This document shows, piece after piece, positions 1 to 13,000 of a stretch of 64,000 bases of DNA. Below the pieces are notes generated by a model. That model did not search any database. It was not told where the DNA came from and saw only the letters and a list, made by a program, of their open reading frames with translations. This DNA is from Labyrinthula sp. Ha (lineage: Eukaryota; Sar; Bigyra; Labyrinthulida; Labyrinthulaceae): assembly GCA_015227615.1 (NCBI GenBank), contig JAALGZ010000004.1, positions 1,178,001-1,242,000 on the forward strand, read 5' to 3'. Each line of letters starts with the position of its first letter. Positions within the stretch are counted from its first letter, which is position 1. Position numbers and translations under genes: made by a program.

Positions 1-3000
1 TATTTAGATCTGCACAGCTCTTGCACCACACTGAAGACATATTCTGCTCATACCTTACCAGAAGCACGAAAGGTGGATAAACATATGTGTCTAAGATTAA
101 AAAAGAACCTCCAGTCATCAGCTAGAGCAAGTTTAGAATGAAGGCCTTATGACCGCGAGCTGAAGCGCAAACGTACAACACAAGAGAAAATAGAAAAATG
201 GAAAAACTAGCAGTAGAGCTCAATACATAATTATATGACTGTTACTTAATAACAACTTGGTATTATATAAGATACCTAAAAAACCATAACTTACGGCTTC
301 TAACCACAATATAGCTTCTTTGAATAAAGCAATAGCTTGTCAACGCACGTGACTTGCACTCATGTCTTACTCTTTCGAAAAGGTTGCAAAATATGCAGGG
401 TATGAACCTTGGTAAAGCATGTTCTAGCTGGAAGTAATTAAGGTTCCGATTCTTATTAATAGGGTTAACTAGGCCGAATATAATATTCGAAGATTCTAAC
501 CATATTTCAACTTCATCCGTTACTTTGATTATTATGAGAACACATAACTGAAACCTGCATCTAAAACTGACTCTCTCTAGAAGAACATTCAAAAACACCA
601 ATGCAACTCAGCTTAAGATAAAATTAAGCTGATAAGGAGATTCGAGGAGTCACAGTGCATGTAATAAACTAACAACATGCACATGCTTAAACTCGGAGTT
701 AACTTTAATTGGAAATCAGTATGGAGGCAGTAGCAGTGATAGAGACTTGTTGAGGATTCGCTAGGGTTTCAAGCTAATGTAAGCATAGGTTCTAAACAGT
801 TAGCTGGGCGGTGGATCAATTTTAATTCTCCTCTGGTAAGTGTCAATGTCACTGCATCCTAGTATCCTGCTCCCCGATTTCTTGTTGCTCCCTTCTTTTC
901 TTCGTTTTCCTTTTTTACCTTCTGTGGGAGCTCGTCAATAGTGTCTTCAATACCATGATGAGAACAATTTCCATACCCGATTTTAGAAATATGTCTGCGG
1001 AATGAACAGGTATTAAAATTTATTGTAATATCCAGTTACTCTTCTTCTAATCTATTTGGCTGTACTACTAGCACGTGCCCATATGGCTGTTTTCTTTGCC
1101 AATTTTTATCGCAGTGGCAGCTTCATATTACCATGACTTCTACTTGGATTTTATCTTACCTATCTTCTGTTCCATGAAGTATTAATTCTTCACTGCCACC
1201 TTTGCAATTAATAAGCCATAAATAAATTCATTCATTACAGCTTTGATTGTGCACTGTGAAATAGTTTTCTTGCCGATTACATTTACAAGTATTTGGCGTT
1301 CCATTCGTCAGAGGCACAAATTGTCCAATGAACTGTTCCCTGTCGATACAATTTTATAGCTTAAATCGGTGTAAAGATGTGGGTTAATATATCTCCAACC
1401 TTCTTGGTAGCTTATATAATTATCTTTTGTTTTGCTAACTTATGTTACTATCTTTCTCACATATATTATATGCTAAACCCCCGGTTCAGAGTCGAGTGAT
1501 AAATTTTCTTGCTGAAAACTAATGTCTTGACTGTACACCCCGACTATATATCAACGTATACTAATCATGCTCTGAAATAGTTTTGATTTAAATAATTCAT
1601 GTATCTTATATTAGTAAAAACCCAGTAGTGAGGGTGATAAGGTGTGTATACGGTTTAGGCTCATAGAATTAAATGATCGATTCTATATAACTCTTAACCG
1701 AACTAATATGGAAAGACTCTTAATCGCTAGTTCCATCCTTAAGAAATCTGAGTGAAAATGGACCAGTTTAGTTTGTACTTCCCCATTAAATCTTTCATAT
1801 AGTATTGCTATTCTACTTTTCATCCCAACTAGGAAAGATGACAGCAATAGAGTTAGAACTGGGATTGAGCTATACAGCACAATAAATATATAAAAAAAGT
1901 CCTTGATGTCGCAAGTGAGTTCCATTGACAAAAATAATTGAATTAGTCCTTATGTCTAGGTTTGAAAGTATCTCCGAAACCAGGAAGTGAGTTTCTTGAT
2001 TCTACAGGCGTTTCCTGATGATCTGAGTGGTTTAATGTATTAAATTCGTGATATCTATTGGTGTTAAGATCTGCATCGAGAAAGACGCTTGATAGATTTA
2101 GCAGAGTCATGTGCAAAGGGTCAGCTAAAATAAATAAGAATAGCATCATGAAACCCTATTTGTAAGCTATTGAAGAATATGTTAAATACTGAACTTGTGA
2201 TCCTTTTCTGCTTATATATAATCTGCCTTTGAAAGCTGATTTCTCTTTATTTTGTCAATCTTTGAAGATATTGTCCTTAAGAACCTGTATTCCCAGATTC
2301 TAAGAAGATCTTTAGACCTTGTCTGTGAAAAACTCCTAAGCAAAACAGTTACAGATTCTGAAGCACTGTTGCCCAACTCTTTCAAAGAGCAAGGTGCAAG
2401 AAGTAGTTATCTGTATTCTAGCACCAAATGTTGTGCTATAACTAACATTCTTGAAAATACTAGCACCAATTCAAAAGAGACCGTGAAAACTCGAAGACAA
2501 AGAGAACATATTCTTTGAATGAAATAAAACGATGTTGAAACTAGATTAGAGGAGTTATATTATTAGATAGAATAATTTTCAGCTACTAATGCTCACTGAG
2601 TAGGCCCCTAACAAATAAATTTACGCTGTTGTTGCTTCTAACTAATGAAAGAGGAATCGAATTAAGACTGTACATCTTCGACGTAATGAGGTATGAAGGC
2701 TCTTTTCCAGACATATTATCTAAAACTCTCTTAGAACCATTGAGGGACTCTTAGAAGCTGTTAAAAATTCTATAATGAGTATGATACTTGACCTGCTGTA
2801 CGAATATGCCTCTCCCAAGGTATACATGTATTACTTATGTCTTACTTTTAATGCGTTGCTCCGTAGGAATAGGTGCAATTATGAAATTATAACGATTTAA
2901 GTTGAAAATCCTACATATTGTATTATATTTCTTGTTTTTTTAGCTAAGAATGATTTAGTGGGAACCCTTAATCCCTGTATTAATGCTTTTACCTTTTCAT

Positions 3001-6000
3001 TTTCTTTTGTGTAGATAAACATACTATCAGGTGCAGATTTTTGCAAAATGATATCGCACCAGGATTAGTAAGAAGTTATACCCTGGTACTATATGCTACC
3101 ATTGTTATTTTTAATCACAAAAGAAAACCATAAAAATATTGCATTTAAAAAACATGTTTAAGAGCCATGGCTTCATTACTGAAAGGAGACTATAGGCACC
3201 AGTTAGAGCGCAAGTACATTTGAAATAAAAAAAGAAGATAATACTTAAGAGATTAAAAAAAATCTAAGGGATTTGAAATGTGTTAGGAAGTTACTCTGTT
3301 AAAACCCCAAGAACTATAAAATTTTAGTCTAAAGCAAGTAAATAAACTTTAACCCAGTGAAAGAGATATCTATTACTCTGAACAGGATCAAGGGCAATAA
3401 AATTTAAGCTAAGGATTGAATAATTGTATCTGGCCACATAGTTTAAAACTTGATTTATCTTTTTTTGTCTTGCTCATTTCCTAGGCAATCGAAAAAATTT
3501 TCAATGAAAATGATAATCAATAATTGATTAGTTCATAGGGGGAGAGCTAACACTTTCTATTCAATGAACGCATGAATTGTCTCTCATAGAATTATTTTTT
3601 TTGCGATCATACGTTTGTTGCAGGAGTTAACTAGTCCTAAAAAAACTTCAACAATATAAAAATGCGAGTCTTTCCTGATTAATCCTGTAACAGCGTAAGA
3701 AAAAATTAAACCATATAAGTTTAAAACTACTCCATTGAAAACTGTTGAACTCTCTAGCATCAAGATCACTACAGCTCTGAATACATCCTTTATGTGCTGA
3801 GATCAAAATTATCGAGCTTCCAGTCCAATTACCTGGTTTTACGAGAATTAACCTAAGATGATTAAAAAATAATAATAAACAAATCAAAAGACGAAACAAT
3901 TCAAGTAACTTGCGATAAAAATACTTCAAAATGTGAATGATTCATCAAATTCAAAGTGACTAATTGTAAAAAATATCCATTCAGCGTTTATTCAAATGAG
4001 TTTATAACAGAAGTTTCTTGAATCTCCATCCCAGTGTATGCATAAATTCTATATTTAAATTGTGCTATTCCCAGTTCATTTTCATATTTGACCTAACTTT
4101 TTTGCTGGCTATTCAAAACTTGATCATTCGTTCTCAGCAGCATTATAGATGTAAACCGTATTATCCAGTTAACAGGGATAAAAGCTAAATCTACTTTCGC
4201 TCAACACAACATATGCACAAAAAACTAAACTCAGGGATTTTATTTATTTTACTTCAAAATTCCCTAAACGATTTCAATATACCATATATTAAATCCAGGA
4301 AAAAACCTTTTGAAGCAATTTTCAGGCTATAGCTCAACTTTTTTCATTGCACTCAAGTTCAATAATTTACAAATGCTAAACAGTACATAAACTAAACTGA
4401 ATAATTTACAAGTTGTGTATCATTCTTATGGTTTCCAATCTACTTGAATAATAGTTTCTTTTAGCTCATCATCTAAAGCGAAGTTTCTGACTCTTATCAA
4501 GGAAAGCACGACTTTCCAATAGCTCCGCAGACTGTACTAAAAGATTACCATATGTGGCTATTTTCTTATGGTCTAATCTACCATAACCAGGTGTATTTGT
4601 TTGAATAGGGAAAATGTTGTAATTACTATATAGAACTGAAGTGTATCAAAAAATACTACTTCCTTCAGAAAACAACTTTTCATTTATTAAAATATCTTGA
4701 TAAACAGTCTGCAAGATCCAAATCCAAGGTTTCCAATGCATAAAGATAGTGTTATAAAAAATGTTTAATTAACTTTCAAAATAAGATACAAAGAGCAGCT
4801 GCTTTGCTTTGATTCCTACTTTCTATACTAAACTCTAATTTTTCCAAACAATGAAAATTACTGCAGTCTTCCGAGTTTAATAAAGTTTTAGATTACTAGG
4901 GCCTATTTGTTAACGTTTCAAAAAGCCATAGGATTACGCATTTTTCGGATTCTTTTATGATTCTTGTTCTATATTTCTTAGATTTGGTTAACGCTTAACT
5001 TAGTTTTTATGACATATCAACCGGTTAACTATAATACATCAAGCACAATCCTGCCAACGCAGAGGGCTGAGCTAAGTTTTTCAACTCAATAAGCTTATTA
5101 TTTTCTTTCATTTATGGCAAATATATTCAGAGCTGAGGTCAAAGGGTCACTATAAATCTTCATTAGCTACAGCGTATATACGCCCGAAGGCACCATAAAG
5201 TTTGTGTTCGTGTTAGGCCCTTAGGTGGATTGTCCTCAACTCGACTAAATTCCTTGCTCAAAACATCATTACCTCAAGCAAGAAAAGTTAGTTTTGTTAT
5301 ACATCATAGTTCTAAAGCAAAAGTTAAAAAAATACTAAATCATAAATAAGTTTAAAGTTTGTTTTTTCCCTGATAACATCTAATACCAAGTGAGACCAGC
5401 TGCTACTATGATCCAATCGAAGTAAGAAAGATGATAAACTTGAACCCAGCAGCCCAGCACTGGAAAGTGGAGATTTTGGAATGCAGCTTCTGCAAATTAA
5501 CGTTATAACTTAATAAATATAATTCTCCAGAGTGCGCTATAGACTTGTGGAGCTTGGAAAAGTAGAGACTCATATAGAATCTACATCCAAATTTATTTTG
5601 CTCGTGCTCAAGAAAGGCTTTGACGTATCAACAAAATCTAGTATGTGATAGGTTCTACATAGAATGGCGAAGAAAAATGAGTCAGTTTAATTTAATATTC
5701 GGGCACCCTTTATGCAAGGATAGTAATTTAGGTAAAAATCTTTACAACTTTCTCCTTGTGTTGTACTTCATAGATGTTCAGACAATTCATATTACCTACA
5801 AGCAGTTGCACTTGCCCCTAATTCCCTACCATATTATTGATATAGTTATTGATACTATTTTCTATAGGAAGTGTTCAGGCCTTCCGACCCTTTCTCTTTA
5901 TGTCAAAATAGATCTCTGAAAATAATATTTCACCTTTATTCCATTCTGTGATGCAATGATTGGTACTACTCTTATCTGATATTTTGCCTCCGTTTCACCA

Positions 6001-8880
6001 AAATATCCATCTTATCGGATGATGTGCTACTACTTCAACTGGTACCAACCTTAGAATTGGGTTTTCTCAAGTAACATCTTGTACTAAGAAGAAACATGAA
6101 AGGAGGGGTTTATACACTTCGTTGTATTTAGGTCTTAGGAACAACTCTTTTCGTGTACTAAAAGCCTTAAGCATAATAAAATATTCTAAGAAAAAAGATT
6201 CCAAAACATATTTCCATAGCCACTTAGTAACATTATAACTCAGACCTGTGTAAAGAGGTATGAGAAATACATATCTTAGGGCGGGATATACAGGATAAGA
6301 TACACTCTCTCTATTATCAAAATTTTCACTACTCCTTAATTTTTAGTTATTAAAAATTAGACAGAGGGTGTAAAAGTATACTTCCAGTGCTTCATCAGTG
6401 AAAGTAGTAAGCCTTGGAGATTTTGCATACCTTGCCTGAAGAAAAACGGATCAAACTTTATTTTTGTATAAAATAGGATACCAAAAATATACACAGTGTT
6501 TTGTCTAGCTCGTTTTATACTCGGTGTAACTTGCTTGCATTTCCTGAAGCTAAGATAGGGAATTGAAAAATGTAGTTTTGAAAGCCATTGCAAGCTCTCA
6601 ACCAGAAATCAAATTAAGCTAAGAGGTTGTGTTCTTTTGTCTAAAATGGCATTATAGCATGATCTAGCTTAAGCACTCTCATTGAATGCTTCTGCTTCTT
6701 TCAAGGGAAAATACCTCTCTTCTCTAGCTCCTGGATTAAAGTAAATCCAATAAGACTGAAATGAGACTGTAGAACGAATTAGAAAAAACATATATTAGGT
6801 ATAGGGCATCAGGTGAAAATATTTTGGAGACTTTGATTAAGCTGTTAATATCTTTTCATACTGGTTATTTTCTCTAAGTGGGCTACCCCGAATTAAGATA
6901 TAGATGAACAGCACAACTTCGCATTCTGGACCCTCAAAATTGCAATTTTCTAACATAACTAGTGTCAAGTTATTTGATGTTATAGCAGAGAACGAAAATC
7001 TCAACTGGAGTCTTATAATAAGAATACACATATTCCTCTTGAAGCTCTCTCCCTCTCAAAAAAAATTAGGGTGTTGACGAATAAGAGGTACCAACAGCTT
7101 GTCCAGAAGAGTTATCCATTCTTCTTATTCTCGTCAAATTTTTCTTTTTAGTCACTTTTTTTGGACCACCTTCTTGCAGCATCAGGTACATAAAACATAT
7201 TTTTTGAATTATAGTATGGTTCTGTTGAAACCATTGGCTTCTCTTTACAACCCTAGTATATTCGGCACCTAGGCTACTATAGCTTGGCTCAAGCTAGTGT
7301 GTGTGTGACTTGGAAAAATATATTCAATATAAGCTCGCTAATTCTCAAAACCGAATCAATCTTAACCGGAGGTTAAATTGACCACATACTATCTTATTCG
7401 TTTTATCTACGTTGCAAGAAGGGTTGAAGGTGATCTTATCTTGAAGAACTTAGAGCCTGAAAAATGCCGTCACTTCTTCCAAGTATATGCCTTGCGATGC
7501 AGCTGAATGCAATTAAAACCGGTAAGTGGATTACTGACAACCACATGTACGCTGCTCTTATTATGTAGCGCGCAAAATTGCCTCTCTTTGGCATCTGTTT
7601 ATGTGAATCTGTAGAGCATGCCCAACGTTAGGGTAGCAGGATATACCCATGTTTCGGTACCCGTAGACGGGAAAGATTTGAACGCAATTTCATGTGAGCC
7701 TCATCTCGCGAAAAACCAACTTCGTATGGTAAAACTCGCTGTGGGAAAAGGCAGTTGTCTTTGGGTCAATACTGTCGCGCAATCAGGTTGCTGCAATCGG
7801 ATTCCGTTAATGCAGGAAGGAAGGGGACATGACAATAGCCGTAACTAAATGGCAAGAATACACTCCTGGGATTAAAAGTGGTACCTGCTTAGACATTTGC
7901 TATCATTTTGAGCTTCGGATAAATATGTTTGCCTCGGCTTTATCCGGTACAATCATATTCTGGATCTCGACTGCATAACTATATTTTTAGCGTCTCAGGG
8001 ACAAATAGCTCTTTTCGAACAACACCAAGAGTTGTACAGTTTGTCATCTACATACAAGAAATATATTTTCCTGAGGAGTTATTAGTCAAACAGTTGCTTT
8101 ATAAGTTACAACATCAAAATTTGGATAGTCTAGTGTGTACTAATTTATTAAAGGTACTTGAACTGATATGAATCACACTTGTCTCTTTCCAATAACACGA
8201 GTCGTATTTAGTGGGAGCTATCTCATTGCAGCTGGCAAGAGCAGAAAGGGCCGAACATTCATCTGGTATTTAGTTCGATAGCATTCAGCCTTTGAAATCT
8301 TTCCTTCTCAGATTATATATCTTTATTACTCAGCTTGCTAAGCATAAGTTTGTACTCTGTTTCTTTTTTATCTACATTCTACTACTGCCAAAGATAATAT
8401 AACAATTCTATGATTTAATTGTGTTACAATAAGTCACAAACGTTAAGTAATATGCTTGTCCTGGCGTTGAGACTAATTTTTTCCCCTTAGACCATGGTCT
8501 GTAAATATTTTCTGCAATTAACTCTTCTTAATTTCATTATCACTCCGAAATACTACAAAAGTTCCTGGAATAAGAAGCCTTAGAATACCTAGTTTTTCTA
8601 CTTCTTATTTTAGTTGGCCTAAAACCAAAAAGTATACCTAACACTGTTTGTCACTATCTTTACATTTTTCTATACTAAACCTGAGATCCCTCCTCCTCCT
8701 GGTGACTTAGACATATCAGTATTCATTTCATCTGTTGAACTCCCCTCGAAGCATTGTTCAGCTATACCTTGTCTTTTCATAACTTGTTATCTATTCTAAG
8801 GTGTCTTTCTTAATCCGGTTTCCAATTCTATTTTATTCCGTGCCTTGTTGTCGATTTTGGGCATGTACGCACTGGATACT
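1..8880. other. Gene desert left of the LINE
   Basis: No reading frame here has a recognisable family, a good start context or clear coding composition. The longest open frames are about the size expected by chance in AT-rich DNA. Two patches stand out slightly. One is an 88-codon open stretch at 2252-2518 that lacks an ATG but has protein-like composition. The other is a visibly GC-richer block at about 7440-7950. Neither matches anything I recognise. No tRNA, snRNA or rRNA was recognised. Confidence 0.6.
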
Positions 8881-8891
8881 ACACGAGTGAG
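8881..8891. repeat. Left target-site duplication of the LINE
   Basis: The 11-bp string ACACGAGTGAG lies immediately before the element and recurs exactly at 12990-13000, immediately after its tail. Exact flanking copies of this length are the usual footprint of target-primed LINE insertion. Confidence 0.85.
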
Positions 8892-8924
8892 AAATTTTGG
8901 GTACGAAGCAAGAAAAACAGTTAC

Positions 8925-10079
8925 ATGTCCTTGCCTCAACGGAACTGCTTGACTCCGACCTCCACGGAGGGCCTAGAGTGTGCGAGCCGGCGTGAACGAA
9001 GACTACTTGTAGTTTCTGTGAACGTAGGTGGTCTTACTACAACAAAACTTAACCTTTTAGAAGAAAAAACTCAGCAACTGTCGATTTTGATGTTGCAAGA
9101 GTTACACGAAACATGCTACAAGATGTTAACGGAAAGGGTGAAAGTCAGCAGAAGCAAAGGTAAGTGGTTTTTCTCAAAACCGCCTACTGGAGCTGCAGGC
9201 GTAGCGACCTACTTGACTGAAGAACTTACTTGCAACGTTTCAACAGTTCAAAGTACTAGCGACATGATCCTGAAAGTAGTTTTCCAAGGCATTGGCAAGA
9301 AAAAGATTAATGTAGTGAACTGATACGCTCCACACTGTGGACTAGGCAGAGAATTCTACAGAAAGTTCCTGAAAGAGTTGAGTGTGATAACAAGAAACCT
9401 GAACAAGAGAAGGACGTTACTTTTAGGTGGTGATTTCAATGCACAAGTGAGTAGAACGACGCTGAAGAAGGAGGGTAAGCTGGGGTTCTCGAAAAGAAGC
9501 AATGCGAATGGAAAACTACTAGAAAATTGGTTAAGGATTAAAGGGTACTCGATTGTTAATCACAGGCATGTAACTGGGAAGAAGGGAGCGAAAAAACATG
9601 GAACATTCTATTCCCGATATGATAATACGAAGATATCGGAAATCGACTTCTTCATCACCAACAAACCAGAAAGAATTTACCTGTTCAAACCAAGACGAGA
9701 CATCAGTAACTGGATCTGGCAGAAAGAGAAGTTCGATCACGTTGCCATTATGGTGGAGCTGAGGAAATTCCAAAGAGGCAAGGAAAGATGGGGAAAAGTG
9801 CCCCAGAAAGATCTCTCCCAACTTCTCTCAAATAAACAACTTGCACAACAGCTGGATCATAAGATTACTCTGGAACTCCTAAACTTAAAAGAGGAAGAAA
9901 GAGATTACGAAGCCTTGACGCAGATTGTTCTAAAGCTGGTAAAAGATTTTGTACCTGAGCAGAGCAGCAACACGGTTGAACAAAGAGCATCCGATCAAAC
10001 AAGAGAACTACTACGAAGAAAGAAAACACTTTGGGATACATCAACAACAAGAGAAAAAAAGAGCTCATCAACGCAGTAG
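8925..10079 (+). pseudogene. LINE endonuclease domain (APE/EEP type), interrupted
   Basis: One reading frame from the ATG at 8925 carries the hallmarks of an exonuclease-endonuclease-phosphatase domain. In order these are VVSVNVGGL (Asn motif), LQELHE (metal-binding Glu), YAPH, LLLGGDFNAQ (GDFN motif), SEIDFFITN and FDHVAIM (the Asp-His pair). In LINEs this domain nicks the target DNA to prime reverse transcription. A TGA at 9321-9323 interrupts the frame just before the YAPH motif; the same frame then stays open to 10079. It continues into the reverse-transcriptase region in a different frame. The catalytic motifs themselves look intact, so decay is recent. Confidence in the domain identity is high. 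Confidence 0.88.
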
Positions 10080-11686
10080 AAAGAAGTGCAAGGAAAGACA
10101 AAAGGAACTGGTACATAGACATCGCTAGCAAAATACAGCTCCTGTTTGACCAAAACCGCACAAGAGAAGCATACTCACTGCTGAATCTAGTAAAGCCAAC
10201 AGCCAAAACCTATGCCCGGATCACTAATGATGACAAAGGAAATAAAGTAGATACGTGCCAGAGGTTGAAAATACTCAGTGACTATATAACCAGTCAACAA
10301 CACCCGCCAATACCAAAAATACACTTGACTCAAGATGAAAGGATGCATTACTGTAGACCAATATATGAACCGGCTCCAGAAGAACACATAAACTCAAATC
10401 CCCCGCTAATGGATGAAGTCATGGTATGCATAAGACAACTAAAGAATAACCGTGCCACAGGCGTTGATTGCATCAACAACGAAGTGTTGAAAGCATCACC
10501 AGCAGTTCAGAAAATTCTACTAAGAGAAATCCAAGAGCTCTTCAGGAAAACATCATTAAGCCAGAGAATGAAGAAACAGTTCTGCCTTGGGAAAATCATT
10601 CATATCTACAAACAAAAAGGAGAAAAGAATTCACCTGGATCATACAGGCCCATAGCACTCTTGAACACAGTTTTCAAATTGACAACGAAGATAATCCACA
10701 ACCGACTTCAACTAATTATCAATAAACTACCTTCTTATGAAGCAGGTTTTAGATCAGGTCACTCCACAATAAACAAGATTGAAATCCGAAACAATATTGT
10801 GAAGAAAAAACTGCTGCAGAACACAAAACTGAAACTTCTCTTCATTGACTTCCAAAAGGCTTTTGACTCAGTCAACCATGACTTCATACAATTATCGTTG
10901 AAGGAGCATGGAGTGCCTAGCAAACATAGGAAACTCATCCGGGTATTATATAAAAACTCTACAGTCAAAGTCTCAGATGGGAAACACATGTCCAAAACAG
11001 TACACTTGAGAAGAGGAGTACTCCAAGGACATTCACTCTCTCCTGCTATATTCATATTGGTGTTGAACTCTACAATAAAAAGAATAGATAAAAATACCTT
11101 AGCAAACGTAGAAGTAGCAGGAAACCTTTTCAACTACCTCGCTTTTGCGGATGACCTGGTTGCACTTTGTGAAAACAACAATCAAATAAGTTCCTTCATT
11201 GAACAAACTTACAAACTGGAATCTCTCTCTGGCCTAAGAATAAACTTAACTAAAACAAAAATACTATTAACAGACGAAGGATACTCTTTGACAGGACAAA
11301 TACCGGATAAAACCATAAATAAACTTCTCACCAATTTTTTCTGCGAAAAGTGCCAAAGAAACTTTCACCGAGAGAAGTCTTTAAAGGCACACCTTAGAAG
11401 TCATTTTTGCGATGGAACTTTAAATCGAAGAAGAGCAGGAACATTAACTGTCAAAGACACTAAATACATCGTCCAGAAGATGCTGCAACCAGTAGCTGAA
11501 CCAATATCAGTGCTAGGAGAAGAAGTCCAGCCGATAAAGGAAATGAAGTATTTAGGCGCTGTCTTTAACTCCACTGGAATAGTGCAAGAACATGTGCTTT
11601 CCAACCTGGACAAGTGCGAAGCAAGACTTACTAAATACAGGGACATAATCTCCTGCAACACCCTGATCAGAAAAGTGAAGAGATAA
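10031..11686 (+). pseudogene. LINE reverse transcriptase with internal C2H2 zinc finger
   Basis: A 551-codon frame overlaps the end of the endonuclease frame. It contains the reverse-transcriptase blocks in the expected order: SYRPIALLNTVFK, AGFRSGHSTI, FIDFQKAFDSVNH (first catalytic Asp), RRGVLQGHSLSPAIF, AFADDLVAL (catalytic Asp pair), LSGLRINLTKTKIL and EMKYLGAVF (primer-grip region). Between the last two blocks sits a canonical zinc finger, CEKC followed by 12 residues and then HLRSH, at about 11340-11400. The enzyme would copy the element RNA at the nicked target. The frame ends at a TAA (11684-11686), after which recognisable protein continues only in shifted frames, so it is not a functional complete ORF. 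Confidence 0.9.
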
Positions 11687-11774
11687 CTTTCACGCAGCAT
11701 GGTTTTAGCCCCTGTGATATATAACCTCGGCAACTGGCCCCCAAAAGAATGATATAAAAAAGAAACTAAACTTT

Positions 11775-12248
11775 TTGACAAGGAAAATAAACTCCATCTT
11801 AAACAACGTGCCAATCCAAGAATACAGGTTCTGTGAAGTTGACTTGGACATCCAGAAGATTCTACTTGAGCAGAGAAGAAAATATGCAGATGCAGACGAT
11901 GCAACAACTGACAGACAAGTTCATATTCTTCGAGAAGCTGGAATAAACAACCATCTAGAGCCGAAAGATCCAAAATATATATCTCCCACTGAAGCATGTC
12001 GGAAACTTGGTCTAGAAGAAGAAGAGGAAGATATCGATCCTGTGCCGCCCATCCAGGATCCACCAAGCCGCGGACCACCCCAACCAATACGCCTAAGGAA
12101 AACATACAACGTACCGTGCACAGAATCAAGAGCACCAAGAAAAGAAAACTATCTGGAACGAGCAGCGAGATACCGTGGAACTGCACCAGCTAGAATAAAC
12201 CCCTTGACCTATGTACGCGAACTTCTTGGACCCACTGGAACATCCTGA
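11775..12248 (+). pseudogene. LINE C-terminal region, detached frame
   Basis: A 157-codon frame continues the LINE protein after the reverse-transcriptase part but in a different frame. Its first half is charged and helical in character. The middle has an acidic run (EEEEEDIDPVPP) followed by proline- and arginine-rich sequence and then TYVRELLG. I recognise no domain. The preceding 90 bp still translate to plausible protein in the upstream frame, so this looks like a disrupted tail of the same ORF, not an independent gene. The C-rich sequence from 12250 to about 12780 is open in one frame but repetitive in composition; I take it as 3' untranslated sequence. Confidence 0.6.
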
Positions 12249-12249
12249 A

Positions 12250-12989
12250 CCTGGAACCCGAACATTTAGCAACTGCATCAAAAAAATATTACAACCCCAG
12301 CCAATAAATGGAACACAGCCCCCTTCTCCCTTAAGATACAGCCTGAATGGACCTCCCAACCTCCCTAACTCCATCCCAACCCAAAACAGCCAAAACACCC
12401 AAACAACCAGAATCCACATCCCGACCCAGAAACCAGCCAAAACCCTGTCGATACACCTCCCTGGAACTCCTAAGAGTTATGGAAAGCAAGAATACACGGT
12501 TCACGACCTTGGATCAATCCCATCTAAAACCCCGATGCAACAGAAACCTTCAGAACCCTCAGCCTACCACCTTCCGGATAAAATCAGCTCAAATCGTTTC
12601 AAAACTTGTTCAAACATTCATCATATGCTTCATTGTAACCCTCAGGAACGTTATCGACACTTTCTATCGTCTGCTTCGGCCTTCTTGGCTCAGCGGATAA
12701 AGATTTCAATCCTTTTGCAATTTTTGATTGATTTAGGATTGAGATTTTGGGAAATCAACATTTTGGGAAATCAAGTATGAATAATCTAGAGTAATGCAAC
12801 CTTGGACGAATGAAATCAGGTATCCTGAGAAACTGACCAATAAGAACCAGAGAAAAGGACAAGATATTAATAGTAACAAGAAGCAGAGTAAGTAGTATAA
12901 CCAAACCTCGATAGGTTAAGAGCGTAATAAGTACCAGGCTCGTAGAAGGTTAGGCCACTAGGCCCATTTAATCCTTAACTAACTAACTA
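12250..12989 (+). other. LINE 3' untranslated region and tail
   Basis: Cytosine- and adenine-rich sequence follows the last LINE frame, then a more AT-rich part with a tandem 15-bp direct repeat (ATTTTGGGAAATCAA, near 12743-12776). The tail is three to four TAAC units running into the right target-site duplication. A perfect match to a Pol III A box, TGGCTCAGCGG, occurs at 12686-12696, with a weak B-box-like string about 6 bp later. That spacing is too short for a tRNA. Confidence 0.6.
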
Positions 12990-13000
12990 ACACGAGTGAG
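12990..13000. repeat. Right target-site duplication of the LINE
   Basis: Exact second copy of the 11-bp ACACGAGTGAG found at 8881-8891. It directly follows the (TAAC)n tail. The first base could equally belong to the tail, so the duplication is 10 or 11 bp. Confidence 0.85.

Larger units (their letters stand above)
8892..12989 (+). mobile_element. APE-type non-LTR retrotransposon (LINE), nearly full length but broken
   Basis: The element is bounded by an exact 11-bp target-site duplication and ends in a short (TAAC)n tail at about 12976-12990. It carries, in order, an apurinic-type endonuclease, a reverse transcriptase with an FADD catalytic box, a classical C2H2 zinc finger and a proline-rich C-terminal region. 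It is clearly richer in G+C than its surroundings. Only about 33 bp precede the first ATG and there is no separate ORF1, so it is either a single-ORF LINE or slightly 5'-truncated. The coding region is interrupted by in-frame stops (TGA at 9321, TAA at 11684), by a frame change near 10031-10079 and by another before 11775, so this copy cannot make its full protein. The exact TSD suggests a fairly recent insertion. I cannot assign the clade with certainty. Confidence 0.9.

Noticed and set aside
263-601. 112-codon minus-strand frame
   Set aside because: Length is within chance expectation for AT-rich DNA; no family and poor composition.
12211-12780. 189-codon frame in the LINE 3' region
   Set aside because: Pro/Gln/Ser-rich output of C- and A-rich untranslated sequence; overlaps the LINE tail in the wrong frame.
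12976-12990. (TAAC)n as telomere-like repeat
   Set aside because: Only three to four units, placed exactly between the LINE and its target-site duplication.
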